Assembly (NCBI GenBank): GCA_030549335.1
Contig: CM060194.1
Coordinates: 13,642,171-13,706,170, forward strand
DNA: 64,000 nt
Reading direction: 5' to 3'
Origin: Pontederia crassipes
Lineage: Eukaryota > Streptophyta > Magnoliopsida > Commelinales > Pontederiaceae
A model generated the notes under the pieces. That model ran no database searches. It was not told the DNA's origin and worked only from the letters and a program-made list of their open reading frames with translations. Shown piece after piece: positions 1 through 11,100 of this stretch; the stretch's first letter is position 1, and every line of letters starts with the position of its first letter. Made by a program: the position numbers and the translations under genes.

Positions 1-1025
1 AATCTAATTATCTATCTTTAGAGACCTCAGTTAAACATGTTAATAATACGGGTAAAAATATCATTAAACATCAAATGAAATAATGAAATAATAATTTCTA
101 AAAAATCACATGAACTGGATTGGGTAGGGTCAAATTCGGGTCGAGTTACCCTAAAACTCGGGTCGGGCCGCTCCTATTATTTCCTACTTTTCTAACATGG
201 AAACTTGGGCGGGGTTCTTGAAAATTTGGTCAACATAGTCGAACGTCATACGAAACACTCGAACAATTCTTTTCTTATTCTACTTTGAAACTCGGGCTGG
301 GTCCATTTTTTAATCGATGCGGGTTGGGTAAAAAACGAAAACCTCCTAATCTAACTGACTTGTTACATGAAATTCAAGTCAAGTTTAAATTGAACTCGGG
401 TCAAGTTTAGCGTTAACAAATTCGTTCTTGAAAAATATCATCAAACCTGAGCCAATTTCTGGCAAAGCAAAACTCGGATGGTTTTTCATCAACTTTGATC
501 AATACTTTGAGTACCAAACCGATCTTGAAGAACTATCTTATGAAACCTATTCGTGGTTCATAGGAGAACATAAAATACATTTTAATATTTCTTTAACTTC
601 ATTATTCGAAAATGAAACAAAATTTGTATGTACCTGTCCCAACAAAACTACTTACAATCCAAAAGTTTAGGCAAATTTTTCGGTGATCATGCTTGCTTTC
701 TGATGATAACTTTGACGTCCTTTGACAGAGAGATGTGCCATGAACAGATGACCGAAAGTTTCAGCCACATATGCACACCGAGGAGGGAGAAAATGTAGAA
801 CAAAGTTGGAGGAAAGACAAACAAAGTTGGAGGAAAGACAAATGTGGTGGGAAGAAAGATGGCTTGGAAGAGACTTTTGGAAAAGCCCTCAAGTTCTAAT
901 CTAATTAGATATCCTAATCATGCTTCCTGTTCATTATTCATCTTTTATTTTCCACAAATGTTCATATTTAAATAATTAATTAATATCACTATTTCTTTAT
1001 TTTTCAATTTAAAATAATAATTTAT
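1..1025. other. AT-rich intergenic DNA, no supported gene
   Basis: I see no gene here. An 80-residue open frame at 428-670 has no recognisable motif and is flanked by AT-rich DNA, so I treat it as chance. Degenerate repeats of a GGGTCGGG-like motif occur at 115-330, and a short direct repeat containing ACAAAGTTGGAGGAAAGAC lies at about 803-840. Confidence 0.5.
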
Positions 1026-2296
1026 TAGTATTTTATTTCCTAAATATTTTCATCTTAAAACTCCTAATTTCAACCTCCTTAAGAGTCCTAAACCTTCAAA
1101 ATATTTTATTCCTAATCCTCTTTTAACTATCTTTTTCTTTATTCTATCTCTCCTAATCATACTTTTACATATTTTCAAACTATAACTTTTTAACAAAGCC
1201 TATATTTTGGATTTATTTTAATTACAAAAAAATAAATGTTTAATTTGTGCTACATTATTACCTTTTTAGAGAAAATTCGTCCTCAAATTTTGCACCATGT
1301 AGGAATTTACAACATGTTAACATCATGCAATTAATCAAATTATTGATTAATGCCCGTATTACCTTGGGTATGTCTATGTAACTTTGTGGTTATCATGAAC
1401 AAACATCATATTGTGTTCACTTAGAAAGTAAATCCTTTTGCATGCTCATCATATCATAGAGCCTTATCTTATTCAATAAATATCACATTCTCGATCATAC
1501 GTCTTAGATCTTTGCGTAGGGCAAAAGAATAGCAAGTTAATCCACAAAGTTACATAGACATACCCAAGGTAATACGGGCATTAATCAATAATTTGATTAA
1601 TTGCATGATGTTAACATGTTGTAAATTCCTACATGGTGCAAAAATTCGAAAGACAATATGATGTTGTTTCATGAAAGTAATCGTGAACAACATCATATTG
1701 TGTTCACTTAGAAAGTAATCCTTTGCATGCTCATCATATCATAGAGCCTTATCTTATTCAATAAATATCACATCTCGTACTTTCATGAACAACATCATAT
1801 TGTGTTCACTTAGAAAGTAATCCTTTGCATGCTCATCATATCATAGAGGCTTATCTTATTCAATAAATATCACATCTCGATCATACGTCTTAGATCTTTG
1901 CGTAGGGCAAAAGAATAGCAAGTTAAATCCACAAAGTTACATAGGCATACCCAAGGTAATTACGGGCATTAATCAATAATTTTGATTAATTGCATGATGT
2001 TAACATGTTTGTAAATTCCTACATGGTGCAAAATTCGAGGACGAATTTTCTCTAAAAAGGTAAATAATGTAGCACAAATTAACATTTATTTTTTGTAATT
2101 AAAATAAATCCAAAATATAGGCTTTGTTAAAAAGTTATAGTTTGAAAATATGTAAAAAGTATGATTATGAGAGATAGAATAAAGAAAAAAATAGTTAAAA
2201 GAGGATTAGGAATAAAATATTTTGAAGGTTTAGGACTCTTAAGGAGGTTTGAAATTAGGAGTTTTAAGATGAAAATATTTAGGAAATAAAATACTA
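1026..2296. repeat. Fold-back (long inverted repeat) element
   Basis: Two arms of about 365 bp (1026-1389 and 1929-2296) are near-perfect reverse complements. Outer ends read TAGTATTTTATTTCC and its complement; inner ends reach CTTTGTGG. The spacer holds a second copy of the inner arm (from about 1542) and three direct copies of a roughly 95-bp unit starting near 1400, 1685 and 1790. The arm contains TTCGAGGACGAATTTT, which resembles the sequence just before the 3' LTR of many Ty3/gypsy elements, so the arms may come from an inverted pair of LTR-element ends. No transposase is visible. Confidence 0.75.
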
Positions 2297-2298
2297 AA

Positions 2299-2344
2299 TA
2301 TTAGGGTTTAGAGTTTAGGTTTAGGGTTTAGAGTTTAGGGTTTA
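2299..2344 (+). repeat. Interstitial telomere-like repeats
   Basis: About six units of the plant telomere motif TTTAGGG, alternating with TTTAGAG and TTTAGG variants, lie directly against the right end of the fold-back element. The array is too short and degenerate to be a telomere. Confidence 0.75.
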
Positions 2345-2819
2345 CAATATGATGTTGTTTATGTTTATGTAACTTTGTGGATTAACTTTGCTATTCTTGT
2401 GCATCTTTATCATTTGTTCGATGTAAGTAGGGTTTTGTTTTGTGTGTTCAGAGCGGATCCATGTAATGACCATGTTTTCTGTAGACCAATGTATATATAA
2501 GAATTTTGATACGATCCTTTGTTTTTATTAGATTAGTATATTTCTATGTTTCGAATGACTTGTTGGCTTAACTAATTTTAGATTCCATTTGACATATATA
2601 TAAGCGGATGTAGTCTTATCATTAAGTGTAAGAAAAAGTGTTTGACAAATATAACAATTAGATAAATTAATAACTATAAAATGATATAATTTTACATAAA
2701 TATATAAATTACACTCATGTATATATATAAGACTTTCTTTTTTCAGTGAGTAGAAAGGCTGGAGCCCGGGATACAAACTAGTTAACTACAAAAAAATTAA
2801 AAAGAAGAAGGGTGGGATA

Positions 2820-3875
2820 TAGTGATCTCAATGATATCGCCAAAGATGATACTCCCAAGCTCTATCGGTGGTGTTGGCCAGATGTGTAGCCCGGGGCTAG
2901 AGTCCAACGCTTTCTTGGCCATCAAGTCCGCTGCCCTATTTAGTTCGCGATAGACGTGGGCAATGATTGTGTTTCACTCTCATGCCAGTAACTTGTGAAT
3001 TGTGGTTACAAGCTCAGCAATATGTGGTGCCGGCGTGATCATGCCGGTGATTAGTGCCTCTTCATCTAGTGAGTCTGTTTCTAAGATGACTCGACGGAAT
3101 CCTCGATCCTAGGCTTGTTCGAGGGCTAGAGTTACGGCAATAAGTTATGCTTCAATGATAGACTAGCTGCCAAGGTATTTCGAGAAGCCCAAAATCCATT
3201 GTCCTGTGGAGTCACGCATTACTCCTCCTGCCCCAGCTATATGGCCAATGGAGACTGCTCCATCGACATTGCACTTGATCCAATCGCATGGTGGTTTTTC
3301 CCATCTGATGTTGTGCTCTCCTAACGAATTTGTGCAAGTGGCTGTATACCAAGCTGAGGCTTGTTGGTAGAGTGTAGCTTGTTGTTGAAGGTGGCATATA
3401 GCATTCCGAGGGAGCTTTATGTCATGATCGAAAGTGAGCTTGTTTCTCCATATCCCAAACTGATAGCATGTTGTTCCAAATAAAACTGACAATTTTAGCT
3501 TTTCTGCATTTTCCAGGTTGCACCGTAAATTCATTGATAACCAGTGTGTTAGTGAGCTAGTGAAGAAAGTTGAGAGGAGTGGCCAAGGAGTCATTGCTCT
3601 CCAGATCCTAGAGGTTGCGGGATAGTCTCTAAGAACATGGAATGCAGTTTCAACGGGGGCGTGACATCTGATGCATGCACTAGAGTTAGTGAGTTGTCTG
3701 CGCACGCATTGTTCATTGGCGAGGATTCGACCATGGCCAGCTAGTCAGAGGAAAGTTCAAATTTTTTGGGGACCATCCCACTTCCACATGTGCCTCCACA
3801 ACAGAATGCACGGCCTATACCATTGCTTTGATAGAAATATGTAAGCGGATCGGGGTACTGTAGACGCCCGAGGCC
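2820..3875 (-). pseudogene. LINE remnant: zf-RVT plus RNase H-like region
   Basis: Read on the minus strand, the region starts with a zf-RVT-like segment (CIRCHAPVETAFHVL near 3660), runs through the longest open stretch (3163-3705), and continues into an RNase H-like (RVT_3) fold. The fold shows KCNVDGA, then ETDSLDEEALI, then HVYRELNRAADLMAKKA in order, the usual arrangement of acidic residues and the His/Asp-rich end. Several in-frame stops interrupt the RNase H part (for example just after FSKYLGS, near 3160), so it is dead. It is the 3' end of a plant L1-type non-LTR retrotransposon; the polymerase part is absent. Confidence 0.75.
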
Positions 3876-4634
3876 TCTAAGGGCCATACATAATGACTCT
3901 TTTTATTTATTTATTTATAATTTTAATTCATTTCAAATTTCCTTGTATCATAAAAATAAAAAGTCAAATAATTTAAATTGAAATATATAAAAAAAACAAT
4001 TTATGTTTATAAGACAAAACAACGAGAAGCAAAATATCAAAATAATGATATTAAAATACTAAATAATTTTTTAGATAACTAAATAATATATTTGAAATAA
4101 AAGCTCAACCACTAAATTCTAAATTCTATAGGTGAATGAAGATAGTGTGTACTTTAAGAAATTATTCACAATCCAAAACTTTAAAAATTAGATGTGCCAA
4201 AGATAGCTTTGAAAGTTGATCCTATCTAGATTCATAATATTTGTTTTAACTATATTTCTGGAAGTTTATACTCATCCAAGAATAGTATAAAAAATTTGGG
4301 AAACATACAAATATGGAGTAAGGTGCGAATGGAAAATTGAATCACTATTATGCTGATATGAAAAATAGACTTTATGCATCTACTTCTAAATGGTCATAAA
4401 AAAAATATTTTATTTGTCCAAAATTGATGCGTAATATATGTGAGGAAAGTTAATAAAGTCTAGTTTCCATAAAAACTTATACTACTAAGTTGTCCCCAAC
4501 AATAATGTGTCCTATTTTAAAATATGTTCATAATTAAATTAATTTATTATATTTAATAGGTGGTTGAATCCTTTGTGATATCGAATTGCATCACTTGATT
4601 TTGAAATTATGCAAAAAGATAAGATAGGATGCTA
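3876..4634. other. AT-rich spacer, nothing recognised
   Basis: AT-rich DNA with no open frame, RNA gene or clear repeat that I can support. Confidence 0.5.
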
Positions 4635-4650
4635 AAAAAATCACAAGTTA

Positions 4651-4817
4651 CAACAACAACAAAGCCTTATCCCACTAGGTGGAGTCGGCTACATGGATCA
4701 TACGACGACATTCCACTCTATTCGTTGATCCATGTTCATAAGATTCGACAGGATTTTACGCTGGCTGTCGGGGCCTAACACAACCCTCCTCCTTTATTCG
4801 GACTTGGGACCGGCTAT
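4651..4817 (-). mobile_element. 5'-truncated Au-type SINE with 16-bp target duplication
   Basis: On the minus strand this ends in CCACCTAGTGGGATAAGGC followed by a TTG repeat, the 3' signature of Au SINEs. It covers the 3' two thirds and lacks the tRNA-derived head. The flanks carry a perfect 16-bp direct repeat, AAAAAATCACAAGTTA, at 4635-4650 and 4818-4833, which fixes both ends and shows target-primed insertion. Confidence 0.92.
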
Positions 4818-4838
4818 AAAAAATCACAAGTTATTCGA

Positions 4839-6025
4839 GTAAATTTCAAGAATGGTCATCTAATGTATAGGGTGTTCCTAACAAGGTCATTCAACTTTGA
4901 TTTGTAACATGAAGGTCCTTAGACTTTCAATCGCAGTCATCGTGATACCTCGTTTGTCGTCGATCACATATGTGGAAGCCACGTCAAATGCCATGTGGGT
5001 ATCCACGTTAGATTGGGGAGCAACACATTGTCATTGTGAAGGTATTGAGATCGGGCAGGAGGAGAATGTTGTGGGGTTCCAATCAGGTGGCAATTGAGGA
5101 CTCGAGGGCAGCCATGGATGTGGAGAGGGACACGACGAGGGCCTCGAGGTGCTGGAGATGGGCCTCCTACCGGTTGACCATGAAGATGGGATCCTTCCCG
5201 TTGGAGTCACGAGGAGGGGGGGGGGGGGGGGGGGGGGGGGGGAGGAGGACAAAGATCATCCCTTTGTCCATGGCTACCATGGAAGGGTCAAAGCACCGTC
5301 GTGGTCACTCACGGCCTCAGATCCTGGATGAGAGTTAGAATCGAGCTCGGGATTTAGAGGAGGATTCAGAGACAACTTTGATGCGGAAAGAAGATGACAA
5401 GTCTGCGACTTTGCGATTCTATGGTCGAAGCAGTTTTAGTTCCGGCCTTCGTCGCCTCAGCCCGATCCCCTCATCGCTGAGGAGCTCGCCACCATGGTCA
5501 CTGATGCCGATTGTGGTGGTGATGAGTGCATCAGCCTCAAGGAGTTTGAGGCCATTGTGGCGGCCGTGACCACCACAAATGAGGGGACTGGAGGCATTTG
5601 CGGTATTCGACGTGGACGAATCGAGGAGCTGCTCGCTGTGACTGGAGGCACTCGACAACTGCCAGAGGATGATCGGCTACGTCTTTGTGACGATGATGAC
5701 TTCATCTACTTCGGTGACTTTGCCCGCATGATGGATGTCTGGAGGTGAGCACCGTCGGCCCGTAATGGAAACATGAGTAATTCGGGAAATGAAGCTAGGG
5801 CTTGGAGAATGAGAGGTTGTCCTTGTTTGAGAGGTACCCACATGGAATTTGATGAGTCGGACAGCGTGGTGTCCACGTATGCGATCGACTGACAAGCATG
5901 CTGTAGGAGGTCGCGATGATCACAAGTGAAAGATTATGAAAGTTGAGTGACTTTCGTGTTACATATCGAAGTTGAAAGGCCTTATTGGGACACCTATAAG
6001 TTGAGTGACTATCCGTAAAATTTAC
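4839..6025. mobile_element. Pack-MULE-like TIR element with captured gene fragment
   Basis: The ends are imperfect inverted repeats of about 150-190 bp (4839 to about 5010 and about 5850 to 6025). Both start GTAAATTT and share blocks such as CAACTTTGAT/CAACTTCGAT, TGTAACATGAA/TGTAACACGAA and CCATGTGGGTA. The interior is GC-rich, unlike the flanks, and holds an EF-hand gene fragment and a run of about 28 G at 5215-5242. No transposase is present and I see no clear target duplication, so the superfamily is uncertain. Long TIRs plus captured coding DNA fit a Mutator-type Pack element. Confidence 0.65.
5400..5760 (+). pseudogene. Captured calmodulin-like (EF-hand) gene fragment
   Basis: From about 5494 the plus strand encodes MVTDADCGGDECISLKEFEAI, an EF-hand loop of the DADxDGxISxxEF type with two extra residues inside the loop. 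Around 5690-5745 it encodes DDDFIYFGDFARMMDVW, which matches the last EF-hand and the FARMM ending common in plant calmodulin-like proteins. The piece between them (related to FDVDE...CQRMIGYV) is readable only by changing frame, so at least two indels separate the two hands. It lies between the inverted repeats of the 4839-6025 element. Binding of calcium is not expected; this is a broken copy. The donor gene is not in the window. Confidence 0.65.
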
Positions 6026-6836
6026 TTTTTGCTTATTTCTTTTGGAACCGAACTAACTAAGGATATAATATGACTTTTTTATAATTAAATACTTTCAAAG
6101 TACATTTAAGAAAGATAATCACATGAAACAAAAAATTGTACCTGAAGTTATAAATTGTGGAAGGAGTGTATGTCAAATATGTTTATTTTTTAAAAATATC
6201 CAATGGTGTTCATGCCTTAATTACGATGTTATATTGTGATGCATTGATGCTCTAATTAAAAAAATTTTCTGATCTTAGTTCAACTCTTATATTTTAATTT
6301 TTGTTTTATTAATTCTATATATGTCATTGCATTATGGTTTTGGCATGCTTTAACAAGATTAATATTTCTCATGTATGTTTACTGTGTTTATTTTGTAAAG
6401 GAAAAAAATGGATCTTTGTGATTTCAACAAAAAATTGAAACTCCTTGCCTAAAATCAAATTGCTAAAGACCGAACAAAAACTACAAGAGCATTGCCTATT
6501 TGCGACAGAAATTTTTTTACAAACAAGAATCCTTCGTATTTTTTGACGTCATTTGTGACGAACTAAAAAAACCTTCAAAAATATCGAGGGCAAAAAAATT
6601 CTTTGGTACTTTGAATGGCAAATTCCTGTCGATAAATTACCGACGGGCCTAGCCTTCGGAATTACCAACAAATTTATATCCGTCAGTAATTTTGAGACTT
6701 AGGGTCATCTATAATTATATTTATAATAATATATATGTAATATAATATAAATATATATTTAATAAATTTTTATTAAAATTATTGACAAATCTAACCTTCA
6801 AAATTATCGACCAACTTTGTCATGGACTAAAGTTCC

Positions 6837-7857
6837 TGATTTAGAACTCTAGCGCGACCGGCCTTGAAACTTCTCTGCACGAAGCTCCAAGCAGCCTAAC
6901 CGGACGTCCTCACGATGTCCGCACAAGTACGCAGTGAAAGAGAAAATAAGATGAGATAAGCACAAGGGAAAAGAACACTCAAGGTTGTGGGGGAAAAGCG
7001 GATCTTATTCAACTCCAAACAACAAAGCCGACAACTCTCATAATGCTGAATGCCGAGTATGAAAGATGAGTACAATGGCCAACTCTAGGGGCCTATTTAT
7101 ATAAGTATGGAGGGAGAAACAACCTTAACTCCCTCATGTATATCCGAGATTTTAGGAATCCTCTCGATCTCCCTATTGATAAGTTGAGATCTTCCTCCTC
7201 CATCTTCTTAGTTGTTATCTGGATCTCCTCTCGATCCTTCTAGATGTTCTCGTCGGGTAATCCTCCACGATTCCCTCGACCTGCAAAAACCCCTGATTGG
7301 CGTGGGATTTTATCTTCAAGTTTCCTTCTGATCTTCTCACCAGAAATCGCCTAGAATGATCCTGCGTGATCATCCCGAGATCCTGTAGTTATCCTCCTTG
7401 ATATCCGCATAATTATCCTTGATCTACTCATCAGGTTGTTGGTTGGAATAATCCACCTGATTACTCTTGATCTTCTCCTCAAGATCTCCAATTAGAAAGA
7501 TCCTCCTAATCCTACTGATTTATTGGGATAAGTTGGCTGGCCCTATTCTGCACGATCTTATCGGATATGGTGCAACTCCATCATATCTTCGGTTGTCAAC
7601 TCCCCGGCGAGTAACCAACGCTTGATCCTTGCAGCCAGCTATCCTACCTGACTTATGCCGACCTTCCGAACACTTTGGGACGAGCCGAATTTGCTTGGGA
7701 TGATATCGCCCCTCTCCGCTGCCAAAACCGAGCATTCTGCCAAACTGGGCGGCATCCTGCCAAAGTGTGCATCCTGCCAAAGTGGGTGCCGCCTGCATCC
7801 CAGCCTTGCCGCACACCGTCCCACGCTCCTCTTGGGACATAGATCAGGAGCGGGGCA
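6837..7857 (-). repeat. Ty3/gypsy LTR (3' LTR of the minus-strand element)
   Basis: About 1,021 bp bounded by TG...CA on the plus strand (TGATTTAGAA at 6837, GGGGCA ending at 7857). Immediately upstream in the minus-strand sense is a purine-rich tract, GGGTGGGGGAGGATATCA (7858-7875), the expected polypurine tract. A TATA box is present inside. No partner LTR is found near 10.6 kb, so the 5' LTR has been lost. Confidence 0.65.
7093..7103 (-). promoter_or_regulatory. TATA box of the gypsy LTR
   Basis: The minus strand reads TATATAAATAG in the 3' half of the LTR, the normal position of an LTR promoter. Activity is inferred only. Confidence 0.5.
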
Positions 7858-8073
7858 TGATATCCTCCCCCACCCAACTGCATCGTCATCCTCGATGATG
7901 TCCGACCTCCAGGTGTGGTTGTTTTTCACGTCCACCTCTATCTTCACTTGGCTCGAAGGAATAATTTGGAGAAGCTCCTCCTCGAACCATCTCCTCATCG
8001 TGGCACCCTTCTGTCCCAAGGTGTCACCATCATCACCTCAGCCGCTGTTCTTCGGAGCATGGGGCACCGCCTC

Positions 8074-9060
8074 TCACGCACGCCCCGGGACAAGATCGCA
8101 CACCGAGTCCCCCTTGCGCCCTTCCGCTTGGTATGTGGTCGACGTCTCGGCCACCTCCAAACTTCGCCGAATTGAGAAGTGTGTCCACCTCGTCGCTCGA
8201 CTTAGGCTAGCATGTTCCAACTGAACACGTCCTTCGGTGCTAACTTCTTCCTCGCATGATCTTGGGTATGGTTGCCCGCCATGGTCCCAAAATCCGCCTT
8301 CATAGACAGCCCTTTTCATGGATAGGGCATGCTCGTCCTCATTCACAGGAAGTCTTCGGCTTCCTCTTGCCAACTTCAGCGAAGACCATCCTTCTCGATG
8401 TCTCCATGCTTGGGGGCAGTTGCTGCTGACTTCGGCCGCCTCGCACCCGATCCTGGGCCTCAGGAAATCGGATCCCTCAGCAGTCCCTCCCATGTTGTAT
8501 CCGACCATGGAAGTCCCTTCAACTTGGGCGCCTCGTCAGTAGGCCAATCCCTCAAACCTCCGTCGTCATCAGGTATCTCGCTGGGGTCGTTCGGACAATC
8601 TCGTTGGAGATGGGGACCATCGCACGTCCAAAACCTGAGTTCGATCCGTCGCAGGCGCTTCCATCCTTTGCCACCCCGAGTATTGGCCTTTCCTCCATTC
8701 GAGGCCGATGAGCTTGCATCATCAGGCTCATCCCACGCCACGCCACTCTTCTGGATGTGCTCGTCGATGCGAGCACGCTGTTGGTCTGATCTCTTCCTCT
8801 ACGAAGACAATCCGGTCGGCGAGTCGCTTCTCCGACCGCGCCACTTCTCTAGCCATCACGTCTCTGAACTTCGCTTCACAGGAGCATATGGTTGGGACGA
8901 ATCCTTCGAGTCTCAGCACTCGAGCCATCAACCCATCCACGTTTCTCCGATACTCCAGAGAAACTTTCTCTTCGATCCGCTCGGCCGCAGAGTCACGTCC
9001 GCATGTCTCCTCCCTCGAGATCATTGTCAACGCGTGTGACATAGGCTCCTCCCTAGTCGT
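8074..9060 (-). pseudogene. Unidentified gypsy internal region with second zinc knuckle-like motif
   Basis: Downstream of the protease, where reverse transcriptase would be expected, the minus strand has two short open segments instead (9042-8728 and 8741-8460), then 8508-8074. The first is charged and helix-prone. The second contains FWTCDGPHLQRDCP, which resembles a CX2CX3HX4C knuckle with the first Cys changed to Phe. I see no RT, RNase H or integrase motifs. It may be a second, captured gag-like segment or a lineage-specific region. All parts are broken by stops. Confidence 0.4.
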
Positions 9061-10640
9061 CGGTACTTCATATCGTCCTTCCTATAACACCAATCAAAGA
9101 CCTTCACGGGTCAGCATTACCTCCTCAAAGGTGTCGATGAAGTCCATGCCAAGAACTATACGGTGGTCATCCAGCTCGACGATCGTCATGTCGAAAGAGT
9201 TTTCCCATGTTCTGATCCGTACCGGAACATCTCTAGCTACACCGAGGATGGGCTGGGATGCAGTGTTCACCATCTTCACAAGACCGGACTCCCTGACATA
9301 CGAAACATTTAGGCGAGCCGCCTCTTGTGCTGCCAAGAAGGTATGTGTCCGTATCAATCAGGGCAATCGTCGTGGAGCTCTTCACGCTGACCTCTGTGAA
9401 CATCAGGCCCCTCGTGGCTTGCTTCTTGCCCCGGTGGGGATAGTGCCTGCTGTGGCCGATAAGGCCATAATGGAACCCATGTGGGCGGTTCCTCCTCCTT
9501 CGTCCGAAGTCGACGCCATAGCCGCCAGGCTCGCCTTCTTGTCGCACTCCCTCGCGAAGTGCGGACCTTCGCAGACGTAGCACCGAACATGCTTCCTTGG
9601 GTCGCCTCTGGTCAAAGTTGTCCCCTTCGCATCAGCTCTCTTGCCATCATCCTTTTTGTTGGCAGGGCGTCCTTTCTCGTCCGCCTTCTTTGTGGTTTTG
9701 GGCATCGCGTCAAAATCACGGTTGACCGAGAACTCCGCGAAGGCCTCCGCCGCGACTAGAGCCTCCTTCATGGTCGATACTTTTTGCCTCTTCACCTCTT
9801 GAGCTGCCCATGGCTTGAGGCCTCTCAGGAAAAAGTATAGCCAGGTCGACTCCTCCATGGTCCCTAGCATCTCCGACATGATCGGCTGGAAGCGCTCGAT
9901 GTATTCCTTCACCGAGCCGGTTTGACGTAACGCCGTCAGCTTCATCATGGCAACCTCCTAGGCATTGCCGGGGTAGAACTGCTTCTTTAGTTCTCGGGTA
10001 AAGTCCTTCCACGCGTCGATGATGATCATGCCCTTCGCTATTTCACCTCCATGCGCCTCCACCACAGAAGCGCACCATCCGCCAGGTACCGGACAGCCAT
10101 GTCGATCTGGTCCCTCTCGATCAAAATCTTACTGGTTTTGAAACCTATCTCCAAGCACCAGATAAAGTCATCGATGACAGTCGCCTCACGGACGCCATCA
10201 TATTTACGGGGTTCGAGACCCATAAATTTGGGGATCGATGAGCGTGCCGTCACTCCTCCTGCATCGAGGAACTATCGCTTCATCAAGAGGAGGTCGGCCT
10301 CCATCATCTTGATCTTCGTGTCCATGGCTTCTTCCATGGCTCGAAGTTGTGCCTCCATTCCTTGAAGCGCTGTTGCGCCCTCTTCCAGCGCAAGGCCATG
10401 TTGGCCCGCTGCAGCTTCCAGGTCTAGGACCGCCGCGTCCGTATCCTAGAGCAGTTGCCCTAGTGCCTCGACTTGCCTCTCCAAGGAGCCCACTGATTCC
10501 TTGGACCTCCTGCGAATCGAGCGCCTTCCCGCCACAGCTTGGCCTCCACCTCCTGTGGTGGCCACGCCCTCGCCGTCGCCGCCGCCTTGAACTTGGCCGC
10601 CACCTCCTGTGGTCGCCGTGCTCGTGCTTGGGCCGCCCTC
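9050..10640 (-). pseudogene. Ty3/gypsy gag and protease remnant
   Basis: In the minus-strand order this shows a low-complexity Gly/Thr-rich start (about 10640-10400), then a helical stretch ending in MKR near 10275. The retrotransposon gag domain follows (WWRRMEVK near 10040; KEYIERFQPIMSEML near 9900), then a knuckle CYVCEGPHFAREC (CX2CX3HX4C, near 9580). The aspartic protease is last, with ALIDTDTYLL where ALIDTGAT is expected and IVLGMDFIDT near 9130. In-frame stops follow MKR and YPGNA, and a frame change occurs inside the protease. The Gly of the protease active-site triad is lost. The element cannot be autonomous. Confidence 0.8.
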
Positions 10641-11100
10641 GCCGGTGGCCTCCGCTGTGCAGCTTCGGGTTATGGGACCTTCGGGTTATGAATCCGTCGG
10701 TAATTTCGAAGGCTAGGCCCGGTGGTAATTAAATTTATTATTTTATTACTAATATTTATAATAAATTTAGAATATAAAATAGCTAAAATTTTAATAAAAT
10801 TAAAATATGTTAACTTCCTATCCAAGATATAAGTAATTTTAATCATAATATAACTAATTTCAATCATAAGTCTTCAACAATTTATACAGATATTGATTAT
10901 CATTAGTATTATATATACATTAATATTATAAAATTAGTTATAAATTTCCACCCTAATTATAAATTTTTAAATTTTTAGTGACGAGAACTTTTCTAAACGA
11001 TTATTTTCTATCAAAAAATTCGTCGAAAATTATGTTTTCTGATGGATTTTACGTGATTTCCGATTTCGTCGTCGAAAATCATAAAAAATCTTCTCATCAT

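Larger units (their letters stand above)
6479..11100. mobile_element. CACTA-like element remnant hosting a gypsy insertion
   Basis: Sub-terminal repeats at 6540-6720 and 10680-11095 are inverted relative to each other. GGGCCTAGCCTTCG with flanking ACCGACGG/ATTACC motifs on the left matches the complement of CCGTCGGTAATTTCGAAGG on the right. The left end begins AACTACAAGAG, close to the CACTACAAGA end of En/Spm elements; the right end is too decayed to confirm. Everything between belongs to a Ty3/gypsy remnant. No CACTA transposase is visible. The alternative is that the two ends belong to separate MITE-like copies. Confidence 0.4.

Noticed and set aside
428-670. 80-residue open frame
   Set aside because: No known motif, no splice or promoter context, and AT-rich surroundings.
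1398-1960. Possible CRISPR-like or satellite array
   Set aside because: Only three units of about 95 bp with irregular spacing inside a fold-back element; this is a plant nuclear repeat.
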